Below, in pieces: positions 8,745-18,225 of a stretch of DNA of 64,000 bases. Made by a program: the position numbers and the translations under genes. The notes under the pieces are model-generated. The model saw only the letters and a program-made list of their open reading frames with translations. It was not told where the DNA came from and ran no database searches. The DNA is taken from positions 3,224,001 through 3,288,000 of the forward strand of contig NZ_CP035758.1 in assembly GCF_004208415.1 (NCBI RefSeq), given 5' to 3'. Within the stretch, counting starts at the first letter, position 1. Every line of letters starts with the position of its first letter. The DNA comes from Ktedonosporobacter rubrisoli (GTDB taxonomy: Bacteria; Chloroflexota; Ktedonobacteria; Ktedonobacterales; Ktedonobacteraceae).

Positions 8745-11369
8745 ATGGATAGTATAGAAATAGGTTCTTTTGGAGAGCTTCTGCGAGCCTATCGTAAGAA
8801 GAGACATATGAAGCAGCAAGTGTTGGCTGCTCAGCTAGGGGTTCATTACAACACTATCAGTAAGTGGGAACGAGGACTGTGCCTACCCGATAGTAAAGGC
8901 ATGGTCATTGAACTGGCAAAATTATTGTGGCTAAATGAGCGTGAAACGCGTTTGTTGTTGGAAGCAAGTCTGACGGCTCTCTCTCCTTACTGGCTTGTCC
9001 CCTACCAGCGCAACCCGTTTTTTGCTGGACGGCGAGAGCTAGTAGATAAACTCCATAACTTGCTTAATGCAAAGGCCAAGAAAGTAGCCCGGCCTTGTGC
9101 GTTGACTGGCTTAGGAGGTATTGGAAAAACTCAACTTGCTCTGGAGTACGCCTACCGATATGCCAATGAGTACCATGCTGTTTTCTGGGTAGCTGCCGAG
9201 ACCCAGGAGAGCATTCTTAGCAGTTTTCTCGCCATTGCAAATCTGCTTCGGCTCGCTGAAAGCGAAGAAAAGGATCAGCTCAGGACCTTACAGGCAGTTC
9301 TACGCTGGTTGAGTACGCATAAAGAATGGCTGCTGATCTTTGATAATGTAGAAGATCTGGCGTTACTCAAACAGTATTTTCCAACGGCCAGGCAAGGAGC
9401 AATTATTCTTACGACTCGTCTGCATGGGATGGAAGGATTGGCTTACCCATTGAACCTGTCAGCGTTATCCGCTAAGGAAGGGTTCCATTTTCTTCTTTTG
9501 CGTTCCGGGCTGCTTGATACGCTTGAAGCTGATAGTGAGTATGCTAAACGAACACAGACAATTGCCAACTTATTAGTCCAGGATATGGAGGGCTTACCAC
9601 TGGCACTGGATCAAGCCGGGGCCTATATTGAGTTTACAAAATGTAGTCTTGCCGACTATAGAGGCATGTTTCAGAGTGATCGCATCAAACTTTTGAATGA
9701 ACGCTCTGAACTGGCGGCTCACCCCCTATCGGTGGTAAAAACCTTTCTGCTCTCCTTTGAGCAGCTCACGCGTGTGAATGCAGTTGCCGCCGAACTGCTA
9801 AAGATTTGTGCGTTGCTGGCACCCGAAGCCATTCCGGAGGAGTTCTTCACGCAAGGAGGCCCACATCTTAGCTCACAGTTAGCAGAGGTAACCCAGGACC
9901 CCTATTTATTCAATCAGATGATAGGGGCTATATTAAGCTACTCTCTCCTAACACGGCAGCAACAAAGCCATACTTTTTCGATGCATCGTCTCGTACAGGC
10001 CGTACTTAGAGAAACCATGTCCGGTGAGGAGCAGAAGCAATGGCAAGAGAATATTCTTGTTGCGCTAGAAGCAATCTTTCCTATGACTACTGGTACCGGA
10101 TCAGACTGCGGGCGACTGATTTCTCAGGCCTTTGCCTGTGTGCATGCTTGTAGCACCTGGCAATATTCGAGCCTGATACTAGCTTCATTGCTGTATAAAA
10201 TGGCAGATTACTTGCGCTCTCGCGCTGATTATGGGCAGGCTGAAACGCTCTATAAGCAGGCTCTAGAGATGAGGGAAGAAAAATTAGGAGCACATCACCT
10301 GGACATGGCTCCTCTGCTCTGTGACCTGGGGAATCTTTACCGAGAGCAGGGAAAATATGAGCGAGCAGAGAAGCTTTACCAGCAAGCCTTAGAGATACAG
10401 AGGCAAGAGCCAGGCGTCCAGCAGCTTAAAATAGCCAGCTCGCTCAAAGCGTTAGCAAATCTGTATAGGAGACAAGGGAAATTTAAACAAGCGGGGCATG
10501 TTTACCAGCAAGTTCTGGAGATTCAGGAGCAGGCATTAGGACCTGATCATCTTGAGACGGCCTGTGTACACAATGGTCTGGCAATTGTCAATTGTAATCA
10601 AGGGAATTATCAGAGAGCCGAACAGTTTTCCCAATATGCTCTACGCGTTCTTGAGGGAGCGCTGGGGAGCAAACATCCCGACGTAGCATCGGCTCTCAAT
10701 AATCAGGCTATTGTCTATTATGAGCAGGGGAAGTATGAACAAGCGGAGGAGCTTTACCAACGTTCCCGAAGTATCCGTGAAGAGGTGCTGGGATTAGACC
10801 ATCCAGACACAATAGCTTCGATCAGCAATCTGGCTGGGCTCTATTGTGAGCAAGGAAAGTATGCTCAGGCCGAAGAACTCTCGCTGCACGCCCGGAGCCA
10901 GTGGGTGCAAGCCCTGGGTGCAGATCATCCAGATACTGCTTATCCTCTCCTCAATCTAGCAAGAATCGCGCATGGGAGAGGCAATTATGAGCAGGCAGAG
11001 GCTCTCTACAAACAAACGCTCGAAATTTGGGAGCGAACGCTAGGAACCGAGCATCCCGATGTGGCGGAAGCGTTGAACTACCTGGCGAATCTCTATTATC
11101 AACGAGATGAATACCAGCAAGCAGAAGTTCTCTATCAACGAGCGCTATTCATTCGCGAGGTACATCTTCCACCACGCCATCTGCTAATAGCACAAACGCT
11201 CTACGATTTTGCTATGTTAAGGCAGGCCCAGAGCAGAAACGAGGAAGCGCTAGCCCTCTATCAACGAGCATTAGATATCCGCCAGGAGATCGTAGGCTGG
11301 CATGATCCTAGAACCAATGAAGTTTGTAAGCGTATACGCATCTTGCAAGGCAAAAGTCAGGAAGAATAA
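8745..11369 (+). CDS. XRE helix-turn-helix / NB-ARC ATPase / TPR regulator (STAND family)
   Basis: 874 residues in three parts. Residues 10-65 are an XRE-type DNA-binding domain (QVLAAQLGVHYNTISKWERG). Residues about 90-430 are an NB-ARC ATPase with Walker A GLGGIGKT (122-129), Walker B LLIFDN and a downstream winged-helix region. From about 490 to the end are some nine tetratricopeptide repeats of about 42 residues (Y.QAE.LY...L.I). STAND proteins are ATP-driven switches whose repeats sense a ligand or partner. The start at 8745 is chosen because AGGAG lies 8 bases upstream; the frame extends a further 26 codons upstream. It stands alone, with no obvious target operon. Confidence 0.9.
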   Translation: MDSIEIGSFGELLRAYRKKRHMKQQVLAAQLGVHYNTISKWERGLCLPDSKGMVIELAKLLWLNERETRLLLEASLTALSPYWLVPYQRNPFFAGRRELVDKLHNLLNAKAKKVARPCALTGLGGIGKTQLALEYAYRYANEYHAVFWVAAETQESILSSFLAIANLLRLAESEEKDQLRTLQAVLRWLSTHKEWLLIFDNVEDLALLKQYFPTARQGAIILTTRLHGMEGLAYPLNLSALSAKEGFHFLLLRSGLLDTLEADSEYAKRTQTIANLLVQDMEGLPLALDQAGAYIEFTKCSLADYRGMFQSDRIKLLNERSELAAHPLSVVKTFLLSFEQLTRVNAVAAELLKICALLAPEAIPEEFFTQGGPHLSSQLAEVTQDPYLFNQMIGAILSYSLLTRQQQSHTFSMHRLVQAVLRETMSGEEQKQWQENILVALEAIFPMTTGTGSDCGRLISQAFACVHACSTWQYSSLILASLLYKMADYLRSRADYGQAETLYKQALEMREEKLGAHHLDMAPLLCDLGNLYREQGKYERAEKLYQQALEIQRQEPGVQQLKIASSLKALANLYRRQGKFKQAGHVYQQVLEIQEQALGPDHLETACVHNGLAIVNCNQGNYQRAEQFSQYALRVLEGALGSKHPDVASALNNQAIVYYEQGKYEQAEELYQRSRSIREEVLGLDHPDTIASISNLAGLYCEQGKYAQAEELSLHARSQWVQALGADHPDTAYPLLNLARIAHGRGNYEQAEALYKQTLEIWERTLGTEHPDVAEALNYLANLYYQRDEYQQAEVLYQRALFIREVHLPPRHLLIAQTLYDFAMLRQAQSRNEEALALYQRALDIRQEIVGWHDPRTNEVCKRIRILQGKSQEE

Positions 11370-11524
11370 AGCATCTCAGCGATTCCTCGTCTGACCAGAA
11401 ATTGAAGAGAGTAGGAGTATGACTTCTACTCTCTTTGTATTTAGTTGGAAGGGATAGATGTGCTATTGAACAAAGAATACCTAATGAAGGAATAAGAAAC
11501 TTATTCACATAAGAAGTGTGAATA

Positions 11525-11600
11525 GAATTACGTATATTTGACATATCTGCGCCTCCCCTTTTATGTACACATGCTTTCCCTTCTTCACTGGTCAACTACT
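11525..11600 (-). pseudogene. Decayed copy of the GNAT gene's promoter and first codons
   Basis: On the minus strand this reads AGTTGACCAGTGAAGAAGGG, then AAAGCATG, a purine-rich ribosome site and ATG followed by MSNIRNSIH. The intact GNAT gene has the same order (AGTTGATCTGTGAAGTAGGG, AAAGCATA, ATG, MSNIRISLH). After about ten codons similarity is lost. It is therefore a partial duplication of the GNAT leader, roughly 5.2 kb away. Confidence 0.55.
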
Positions 11601-11927
11601 GTGCGAAACCCTGGAGGGATCTATGAGTGGCTGAATGCCTGGCACAAATGTCTCCAATAAACCAGCATGGCCAATCTCCTCTCTGGCTGAGCAGATTCAA
11701 GCCGCTTATCACCTCATCGAAGATGCTATGACGGCTCTCATCTGTACGTCAAGTAGTGCGAGCAGGAGCTTGGCTGTTCAGACAAGCGGGCTGCTCGCTT
11801 AATGCGGAGATTGGGATTGATGGTTCGTCGTGCTTGCCATTGTACATGGACGTACATGATATGACGAGCGCGCATGGGTCATACAACCAGGATTCCACGG
11901 CTCCATGTCCCTACGGGATGTTGCAAC
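11601..11927. other. Intergenic region without recognised genes
   Basis: About 330 bases between the GNAT-leader copy and the FAD monooxygenase. Short frames are present but none resembles a known family; it may be transposon debris. Confidence 0.35.
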
Positions 11928-13247
11928 TTAGCTATCTCCAAATCCGCTAAATATGCGGCGCTTCAGAGGCGGTACTGCATTTAGAAATCTAAAAGCAACC
12001 CTGGTCATAGCCAGAGGCAACGGCTTCTCTAGCGATGCTGTCTGTTCAAGAGTCTTTTTAGAACTGAGTACAGCAGCGAATCCATACTGGAGCATCTCGA
12101 CTTCATAGTTATGAATAGCCTGCTGGAGCGGCATTTTGCCACGATGGGCGGCGATCAGGTTGCGACCGAGCAGTGCAGAGTCGCGCAGGGCTGTATTCGC
12201 CCCAATACCACGGGCCGGAGTCATGCTATGAATAGCATCGCCGAGCAGAGTGACCAGTTTTGTTTGCCAATGTTCAATGGGCAACGAGGTTTGTATTGGC
12301 GTAAAGAGCACTGTTGATGGGTCAGCTTCGCGTATGAGTTGCTGGAGCAGTGGATGCCAAGCAGTGGCCATCTTCAGCACAACTTGTTTAAGGTCTTCTC
12401 CATCCATAGTTTTCAGATCTTTTTGTGTTGGTAGCTTCACCTGGCGCGCGATAAATCCCCAGCCGATGAAATCGCTGGTATCGCTGAGCAGCAAGTTAGG
12501 ATGTACTTTGATAACCTCCCCTATCTCCTCAATCTCACCCGGCTTGTGTTGAAACTCCTGGACTGCAATGAACATGCTATATCCGTTTGGTCCAATGACA
12601 GAGGCTGGACCAACAAACAATCGCTGGGGGAGTAGATGTCTGATATCATCTGTCAATAGGGTCTTGCCCTGAATGGCACAAATGCCTGTGTCGATACGCC
12701 GGGCTTGCGGGAGAAATTGCTTACGCACCCGCGAATTACTTCCGTCAGCCCCAACTAGAACATCACAGATTGTGGAAGTTCCATCCTCGAAGAAGACCGC
12801 GAATTTGCCATCGGACGTCTCTTCATAGTGCGTGAATTGTTTGTTGAAGTGAACTCTTTCTTCCAGGCCTGCCAGCAGTATCTGCCGCAGCGTGAAGCGA
12901 CTCACAGATTTATGGCTCTCAACGGGATCTTCTTCAGAGATGAAGCCCGGATCATCAGGCCCGATGAAAAGTAATTCCTTCAGTTGCTCTGAGAGAAAGT
13001 TAAAGCCTTGACCAGATTTCCCGCAAGTCGCGAGAAAGATTTCGTAGAGGCGTGGTGGTAAACTTTCGTGGAGAGCTCGGCTTCCACTGGGATTGATGTG
13101 GATACGATATCCCTGTAAACGCGACGTGCGCGACTGATCCCGCTCATAGACTGAGACACTGACCCCGGCTTGTTTCAGTTTCTGGGCCAGACAAAGACCT
13201 CCAATGCCACCCCCAATAATAATCACATGAAACGGTTGAGTTGTCAT
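11928..13247 (-). CDS. FAD-dependent aromatic-type monooxygenase
   Basis: 439 residues of the group A flavoprotein hydroxylase family. The dinucleotide-binding motif is GGGIGGLC (12-19) ending in a ribose-binding glutamate (VYERD). The second FAD/NAD(P)H motif is LVGADGSNSRVR, and the third is LLGDAIHSMTPARGIGAN. Such enzymes hydroxylate or epoxidise aromatic or polyketide substrates with NAD(P)H and O2. It lies 120 bases downstream of, and in the same direction as, the MalT-type regulator, so it is a likely target of that regulator. Confidence 0.9.
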   Translation of the reverse strand: MTTQPFHVIIIGGGIGGLCLAQKLKQAGVSVSVYERDQSRTSRLQGYRIHINPSGSRALHESLPPRLYEIFLATCGKSGQGFNFLSEQLKELLFIGPDDPGFISEEDPVESHKSVSRFTLRQILLAGLEERVHFNKQFTHYEETSDGKFAVFFEDGTSTICDVLVGADGSNSRVRKQFLPQARRIDTGICAIQGKTLLTDDIRHLLPQRLFVGPASVIGPNGYSMFIAVQEFQHKPGEIEEIGEVIKVHPNLLLSDTSDFIGWGFIARQVKLPTQKDLKTMDGEDLKQVVLKMATAWHPLLQQLIREADPSTVLFTPIQTSLPIEHWQTKLVTLLGDAIHSMTPARGIGANTALRDSALLGRNLIAAHRGKMPLQQAIHNYEVEMLQYGFAAVLSSKKTLEQTASLEKPLPLAMTRVAFRFLNAVPPLKRRIFSGFGDS

Positions 13248-13367
13248 CTTGATAGTTCCTTTAAAAATGCTATAGAGAAGGTTTGTAAAAACTTTGTGTT
13301 CTCAGTGTAAGGCACAAGGGGGTGATGCAATGTCGCCCGTTTCGGGTGATTGTGAGGGTGAATGTAA

Positions 13368-16070
13368 TTAGAGCAGATGGAGACGGCGTACAACTTCTCG
13401 GGCTTCTGTGCGGTTGGTTATGTTGAGCTTCCGATAAATGCGCTGGAGGTGCGTTTTGACCGTGTTCGTAGAGACAACGAGTTCACTGGCAATCTCTGGC
13501 TTGGAAAGACCAGCCACGAAAAGACGGAGTACCCGCTGTTCTTGTAAACTCAGTGGTTCTAGTATAGATGATTGTGTTGCAGAGCGCTGCTTCTGTTGGT
13601 TACCTTCTAAGGCGCGCAGGAGCGTCACCATGGCTTTCCCTTCGTCCAAGAAAAGCCGTTGATAGCCTTTTGCGCGGGCGTGAGGAAATACCTCTTGTAG
13701 TATGCGCTTGGCCTCACTTAGATTGTTCTGCTGGAAGTGTGTCAGTGCCATAAGAGCCTGTATCTCTATCACGCAAGCGATATAGGCGTGTTGGGAAGCC
13801 TTATTGAAGCATTGTTCAAGGAGCTGCTGTGCTTCTTGCATATCACCACGCATAAGCAGCAGGCGTACAACGAGTAAATCTTCCCTTATGAGCATAGATA
13901 GCGGTAACATAGCGTTGTTTATGGGACGTTCATTCATCCAGCACTGTACAGCCGCAAGATCTCCACTCATAAGGCGCAACCGGGCTTGCCAATAAAGGGT
14001 CTCTCGATAGAGGAAAGATGATGGATACCCCCGGGCGTGGGCGACGAGCTCAGCAATTTGCTGGTTCGCTTGTTCAGCATATCCACGAGCATACTGTACT
14101 TGCGCTAACACAAGCCCGGCCCGTATCTGGATGCCATCATCGAGGAGACGCTGTCCTAAATCTCGCGCTGCCTGTGCCTCCTCTGAGGCAGCATCCAGCA
14201 TATTTCCTTCATAAGAAAGTTGAGCCAGGCCGAGCAGTGATTTCCCTCGATCAAAAAAGTCTTCTCCTGCTTCTGCGGGGATCGGTTGATAGGTTTCGGC
14301 TGCCCGTCGCAGCTCTCCTTGTTGGATATAGAGTTCGCCAAGCTCAAGCCTGATCGCGCGATCGCCATAGGGATTTCCTCTCCCCAACCGATTTAGCTCA
14401 AGTGCTTGCTGTAAAAGGGGCAATGCAACATCGAGCGAACCAAAGAAGCGTTCCTCTGTGCCGACAATACTCAGGCATACACTGCGCCATGCATCTTCTT
14501 TCTCCCCCAGATAGGTAAGTGCTTGTCTGGCGAAAGAACCTGCTTTCTTAAAGTCACCTTGCCAGCTAGTAAGCAGGGCGCGTAAGGTATATATTATGCC
14601 GCGTTGAGGTCGGTTTTCTCTGTCACTCCATTGTTGTTCCGCTGTATCGAGCAAGGCCTCGATCTTGCCAACTCGCTCGGGATCTGTCTCCATGCGTCCA
14701 CTTGGATCGAAGAGACATATGTGTACATAGGCTAGATAGAGCGTATAGAAATTTTGTAGCACAGTCAGCGGAATTTGCGCGAACCAGCGTCGTAAGGTGT
14801 AGAATTCTTTGGCCATCTGCTCAAGTGATGGTCCGTATAGCTGTTCGATAAGGGTCGCTGCTCGTGTAAAATCCTTGGCTTTGAGAGCAGTTTCAATTGC
14901 ATCGGTGAACTGGTTATGTTGCTCATACCAGATACTCGCCAGTTGAAAACTCGCATTGAATGCCTCAATCCCAAGTCGATGGAGCGCTTCATGCTGCATT
15001 GCCTCGGCAAAGAGTGAGTGATAGCGATACCACTGGCCTGCTCCGTCGAGCGGCTCCAAAAAAAGATTAGCTCGTTCGATCTGTTCAAGGAGCAGATCGC
15101 TATCTTTGCGGCCTGTGACTGTTTCACAGAGTGAGGCTGTCAGACGAGCGAGTCCACTTGTTTGCAACAAAAACATTTGTAGGGGTTCTGGCTGTGTATT
15201 GAGCACATCACTTACCAGATACTCCAAAAGTGGTCGATATCGGCCCGTGAGTGTTTCCACAAAACGTGCTAGCTCCTGATAGTTCGTGTACTTGCGTAAC
15301 GCGAGTGCTAACAGGTTTAGTCCGGCACCCCAGCCTTCTGTTCGTTCATATGCACTCTCAACCATCTCCTCCGAAAGTGGAAATGGAAGGGCTTGCTGCA
15401 AGAATGAACGTGTCTCGGCCAGAGAAAAGCGTAAGTCGGCTGATCGTAACTCAAAAAAGTTTCCTTGTGCCCGTAAATGTGCTAGTTGCAATGGGAGATC
15501 GCTGCGTGAAAGTAGGATCACGTGGATTGTTGTAGGAAGATGGTCGAGAAAATAGGCAAGCATCTCATGGATGCATGATAGAGCAATAACGTGATAATCT
15601 TCTATGACGAGGACACACGGCTCCTCCAGCTTATTCAGGTCATTGATGAGTCTCGTTAATATGCTCTCAAATGGGAACCGGGTAGAATAATCAAAATGAA
15701 GTGGTTGTGTGGCGCTGAGCCATGCCAGTGTGGACTGGCCTACAGTCGTATCAAAACGCTGACAGGCAGCCGTGACATAACGCCAGAAGCGTATCGGGTC
15801 GTTATCATCTACATCTAATGATAACCAGGCAATCTTGAACTGCTCCTGATTAGGATTGCGAGCGGCAATCCATGCTCGTACTATTGTCGTCTTGCCAAAA
15901 CCGGCTGGCGCGGAGAGCAGTGTGACTGCATGGTCCATGCCGCTATCAAGATGTGAGAAGAGTGATTCGCGTGGCAGCAGGAAGTGGCGAGGGCGCGGTA
16001 GCGCCAGTTTAGTACTTAGCAAGTCAGAAGAAATAGTAGTACTCGTTGATAGGTGCTGAATCTCACTCAT
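13368..16070 (-). CDS. LuxR-family MalT-type ATP-dependent transcriptional regulator
   Basis: 900 residues. N-terminal AAA/STAND ATPase with Walker A APAGFGKTT (54-62) and Walker B CVLVIEDYH; central TPR-like helical repeats; C-terminal LuxR helix-turn-helix (LSLQEQRVLRLFVAGLSKPE, then VSTNTVKTHLQRIYRKL). This is the MalT architecture, in which inducer binding to the repeats allows ATP-driven multimerisation on DNA. The FAD monooxygenase follows on the same strand. A second, only distantly similar family member is at 33639. Confidence 0.92.
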   Translation of the reverse strand: MSEIQHLSTSTTISSDLLSTKLALPRPRHFLLPRESLFSHLDSGMDHAVTLLSAPAGFGKTTIVRAWIAARNPNQEQFKIAWLSLDVDDNDPIRFWRYVTAACQRFDTTVGQSTLAWLSATQPLHFDYSTRFPFESILTRLINDLNKLEEPCVLVIEDYHVIALSCIHEMLAYFLDHLPTTIHVILLSRSDLPLQLAHLRAQGNFFELRSADLRFSLAETRSFLQQALPFPLSEEMVESAYERTEGWGAGLNLLALALRKYTNYQELARFVETLTGRYRPLLEYLVSDVLNTQPEPLQMFLLQTSGLARLTASLCETVTGRKDSDLLLEQIERANLFLEPLDGAGQWYRYHSLFAEAMQHEALHRLGIEAFNASFQLASIWYEQHNQFTDAIETALKAKDFTRAATLIEQLYGPSLEQMAKEFYTLRRWFAQIPLTVLQNFYTLYLAYVHICLFDPSGRMETDPERVGKIEALLDTAEQQWSDRENRPQRGIIYTLRALLTSWQGDFKKAGSFARQALTYLGEKEDAWRSVCLSIVGTEERFFGSLDVALPLLQQALELNRLGRGNPYGDRAIRLELGELYIQQGELRRAAETYQPIPAEAGEDFFDRGKSLLGLAQLSYEGNMLDAASEEAQAARDLGQRLLDDGIQIRAGLVLAQVQYARGYAEQANQQIAELVAHARGYPSSFLYRETLYWQARLRLMSGDLAAVQCWMNERPINNAMLPLSMLIREDLLVVRLLLMRGDMQEAQQLLEQCFNKASQHAYIACVIEIQALMALTHFQQNNLSEAKRILQEVFPHARAKGYQRLFLDEGKAMVTLLRALEGNQQKQRSATQSSILEPLSLQEQRVLRLFVAGLSKPEIASELVVSTNTVKTHLQRIYRKLNITNRTEAREVVRRLHLL

Positions 16071-16204
16071 ACCATTATTTTCCGTGCTCTTCTCCAGGTT
16101 TTGCAGATTTTTTTCTGTATTTTACCACGTTAAGCGCTCCCTGTTCCTTCTCTGCTCCTAAGTGCTTTCTTCTTCTCGGTTTAGAATAACATGCTTGCAA
16201 ACTT

Positions 16205-16855
16205 TTGTCAGATCCAACTTATCAGGAAAGTTTCTGGCGATTAGAAAAAAGCGAGATGCATTATCCGACGATGCCAGCGCTTGAAGCCATGATAGCGAGT
16301 TACAGCGTATTTTATATCTTGCAATGGATACTACAAGGAAATACATTTTTGTCCGGCCATTTCTCTACTATAGAGTTTGCCGCTGAATTCAAGCTTGCCT
16401 CCCATGTCGTCTACCATGTTCCAAGGTGTCCAGTTTGTTCGCCTATCGCCACACGTGGTATCCTGTCGCCATGGTTTGAGGAGATGAAAGGATGAGGACA
16501 TTTCCTTCATGGAGGAGAGCCCTAACACCGCTTGCAGACTGTTTGCCGCACCTGAGATCACTGCCTTGATTGGCAGGCCATTCCTGCTCTGTTACAAGAA
16601 GAATACAAATATTTTGCATCCACCGGACTGCGTTATCAAGCGCTCGATTTAAGCCATTTCCATGATGTGCCAACCGTACTTGTCGTCCTGTGGGACCGAG
16701 CCGGCCTTTTCTCGGTAGGGGCGGCAAGCGCCCCTACGCCTGCTGTCTGGCGTAAAGCATTTATCGAGGCGTTTCAAGCGTATGACTGGACGCAGGTCTT
16801 GCATAAAACAGTGCAAACTGATTTCCTGAGCGAAGATTGCCAGATCAATTGCTGA
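16205..16855 (+). pseudogene. Remnant of a TOMM/azoline cyclodehydratase (ThiF-YcaO) gene
   Basis: Two blocks survive. The first (16205-16495) ends with YHVPRCPVCSPIATRG and SPWFEE, matching the C-terminal zinc-ribbon end of the leader-binding/ThiF-like half of fused TOMM maturases, which runs VPRCPxC...PW[YF]E before the YcaO half. The second (about 16565-16855) reads YKYFASTGLRYQALDLSHF, DVPTVLVVLWDRAG and SVGAASAPTPAVWRKAFIEA, which fits the later part of a YcaO domain. The N-terminus and the middle of the YcaO domain, including its ATP site, are gone. The original enzyme would have cyclised Cys/Ser/Thr residues of a peptide; here it is dead. It lies directly upstream of the broken S41 protease gene. 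Confidence 0.65.
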
Positions 16856-17112
16856 CGTTATCGTCGCTCATGCTGGCAAGTTTCAGGGGAAAGGGTTTCT
16901 CTTCAAGAGCTGGGAGCACTTTTAAAGAATTCTTATGGCAATGATTACGCTATGCAGTTAGGTGAAGGAAGTTTACAAAATTTTAGGGCAATTCCTTTTA
17001 CGTCTTTGTCACCTCTGCTGTATTTTATAAAGCCTTTTTCTAAAATCTGCTCTACCTCCCACTTCTGGGCGAGGATTGGAAACAGAGAATCAGGCCTGTA
17101 ATATATTCTCAC
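16856..17112. other. AT-rich gap downstream of the TOMM remnant
   Basis: Probably further debris of the same gene (the plus-strand frame stops at 16855); no intact gene is visible before the promoter at 17113. Confidence 0.3.
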
Positions 17113-17141
17113 TTGACAATGATGTTTATTTTACATTATCT
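17113..17141 (+). promoter_or_regulatory. Sigma-70-type promoter for the original S41 protease gene
   Basis: TTGACA (17113-17118), a 17-base spacer and TTATCT (17136-17141) lie about 45 bases upstream of the reconstructed protease start. The -35 is a perfect match; the -10 is fair. Confidence 0.5.
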
Positions 17142-17252
17142 TATAGAAAGTGGTAATATGCTTGATGAACAGTTAAAATGTTTAAATGAACCCAGAAGCA
17201 AAAAGCTACCTTGAAGAATTTCTTGAATATATCCAATGCAACTCTGTTCTTA

Positions 17253-18225
17253 GAGTGTGTCCTAGCTAGAACAATGAGCCGATAGTTCAGAGAAAGGAGA
17301 GTTCAGCCGAAAGCACAACTCGAAAGGAACGAACCAAGATGTGTGAGCCAATCAAGCGAAAACGTTACCCGTCGGATCTGACCGATGCGCAATGGGAGCT
17401 GATCAAGCCGTTCATCCCAGCAGTCTCTGCCCAGGCCACAACGGCCCTTCACGAGCGACGAGAAATCGTCAATGCTATCCTCTATGTGTTGCGCACAGGC
17501 TGCTCATGGCGACAGATGCCGCACGACCTGCCCAATGGCAAAACGGCCCATCACTACTTCCGCATCTGGACGCAGGCGGGGATTTGGGAGCCCATCATGG
17601 CCCACCTGCGCCGACAGGTACGCACCCAGATGGGGCGGGACCCGGAACCCAGCGCTGCGATCATCGATAGCCAGTCGATCAAAACGGCTCCCGTGCCAGG
17701 AAGCGACAAGGGCTTCGACGCGGGGAAAAAAAATCTATGGGCGTAAACGCCACGTGCTCGTGGATACGCAGGGTTTCCTTCTGGCTGTCAAAGTGCATGC
17801 CGCCAACATCGTGGATCGCGTGGGGGCCAGGCTCTTGCTCAGCCAGTTGCCGCGCTCTTTCCCGCGTCTGTGCCACCTCTTTGCGGATAAGGGCTATACA
17901 GGACCATTGCTCGACTGGATTGCGCAGCGATTGCACTGGACCACAGAACTGGTGCCACAGGCTCACAATAGGTCCCATCAGCACTGGATCCTCGTGGACG
18001 GCCAACCGGTTCTGCTGCCCCGGCCCAAGACGGGTTTTCAGGTGCAAAGGAAACGATGGGTCGTCGAACGCAGCTTGGCCTGGTTCACCCGTTTCCGCCG
18101 CTTAGCTCGCGACTACGAAGGGCTCACCACCAGTTCAGAAGCCTTTCTTCAGCTCGCCTCGGTTCGGCTTATGCTTTCGCGCTTATCTCCTTTCCGCTAC
18201 TGATTCTTGTGGTTAGGACACTCTC
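17253..18225 (+). mobile_element. IS5-family (IS427-like) insertion sequence, 973 bp
   Basis: Imperfect terminal inverted repeats begin GAGTGTGTCCTA at 17253 and end TAGGACACTCTC at 18225. Both sides carry a TTA target duplication (17250-17252 and 18226-18228). The call is confirmed by the fact that removing the element and one TTA restores the S41 protease frame. The only gene inside is the two-frame transposase. Confidence 0.88.
17339..18203 (+). CDS. IS5-family transposase in two frames joined at an A8 run
   Basis: The first frame (17339-17746) carries the N-terminal IS5/DUF4096 domain (YPSDLTDAQWELIKPFIP) and the first catalytic aspartate in AAIIDSQSIKT. The second frame (used from about 17730 to 18203) supplies KIYGRKRHVLVDTQG, the second aspartate in FADKGY and the glutamate in RWVVERSLAWF. 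The switch falls in eight consecutive A residues (17726-17733) and needs a +1 (or -2) shift. Many IS5 relatives use programmed frameshifting or transcript slippage at such runs, so the element may be active; a simple one-base insertion is the alternative. Confidence 0.85.

Noticed and set aside
8441..8746. Minus-strand frames opposite the NB-ARC gene leader
   Set aside because: No ribosome sites, unrelated to known proteins and overlapping a well supported gene start.
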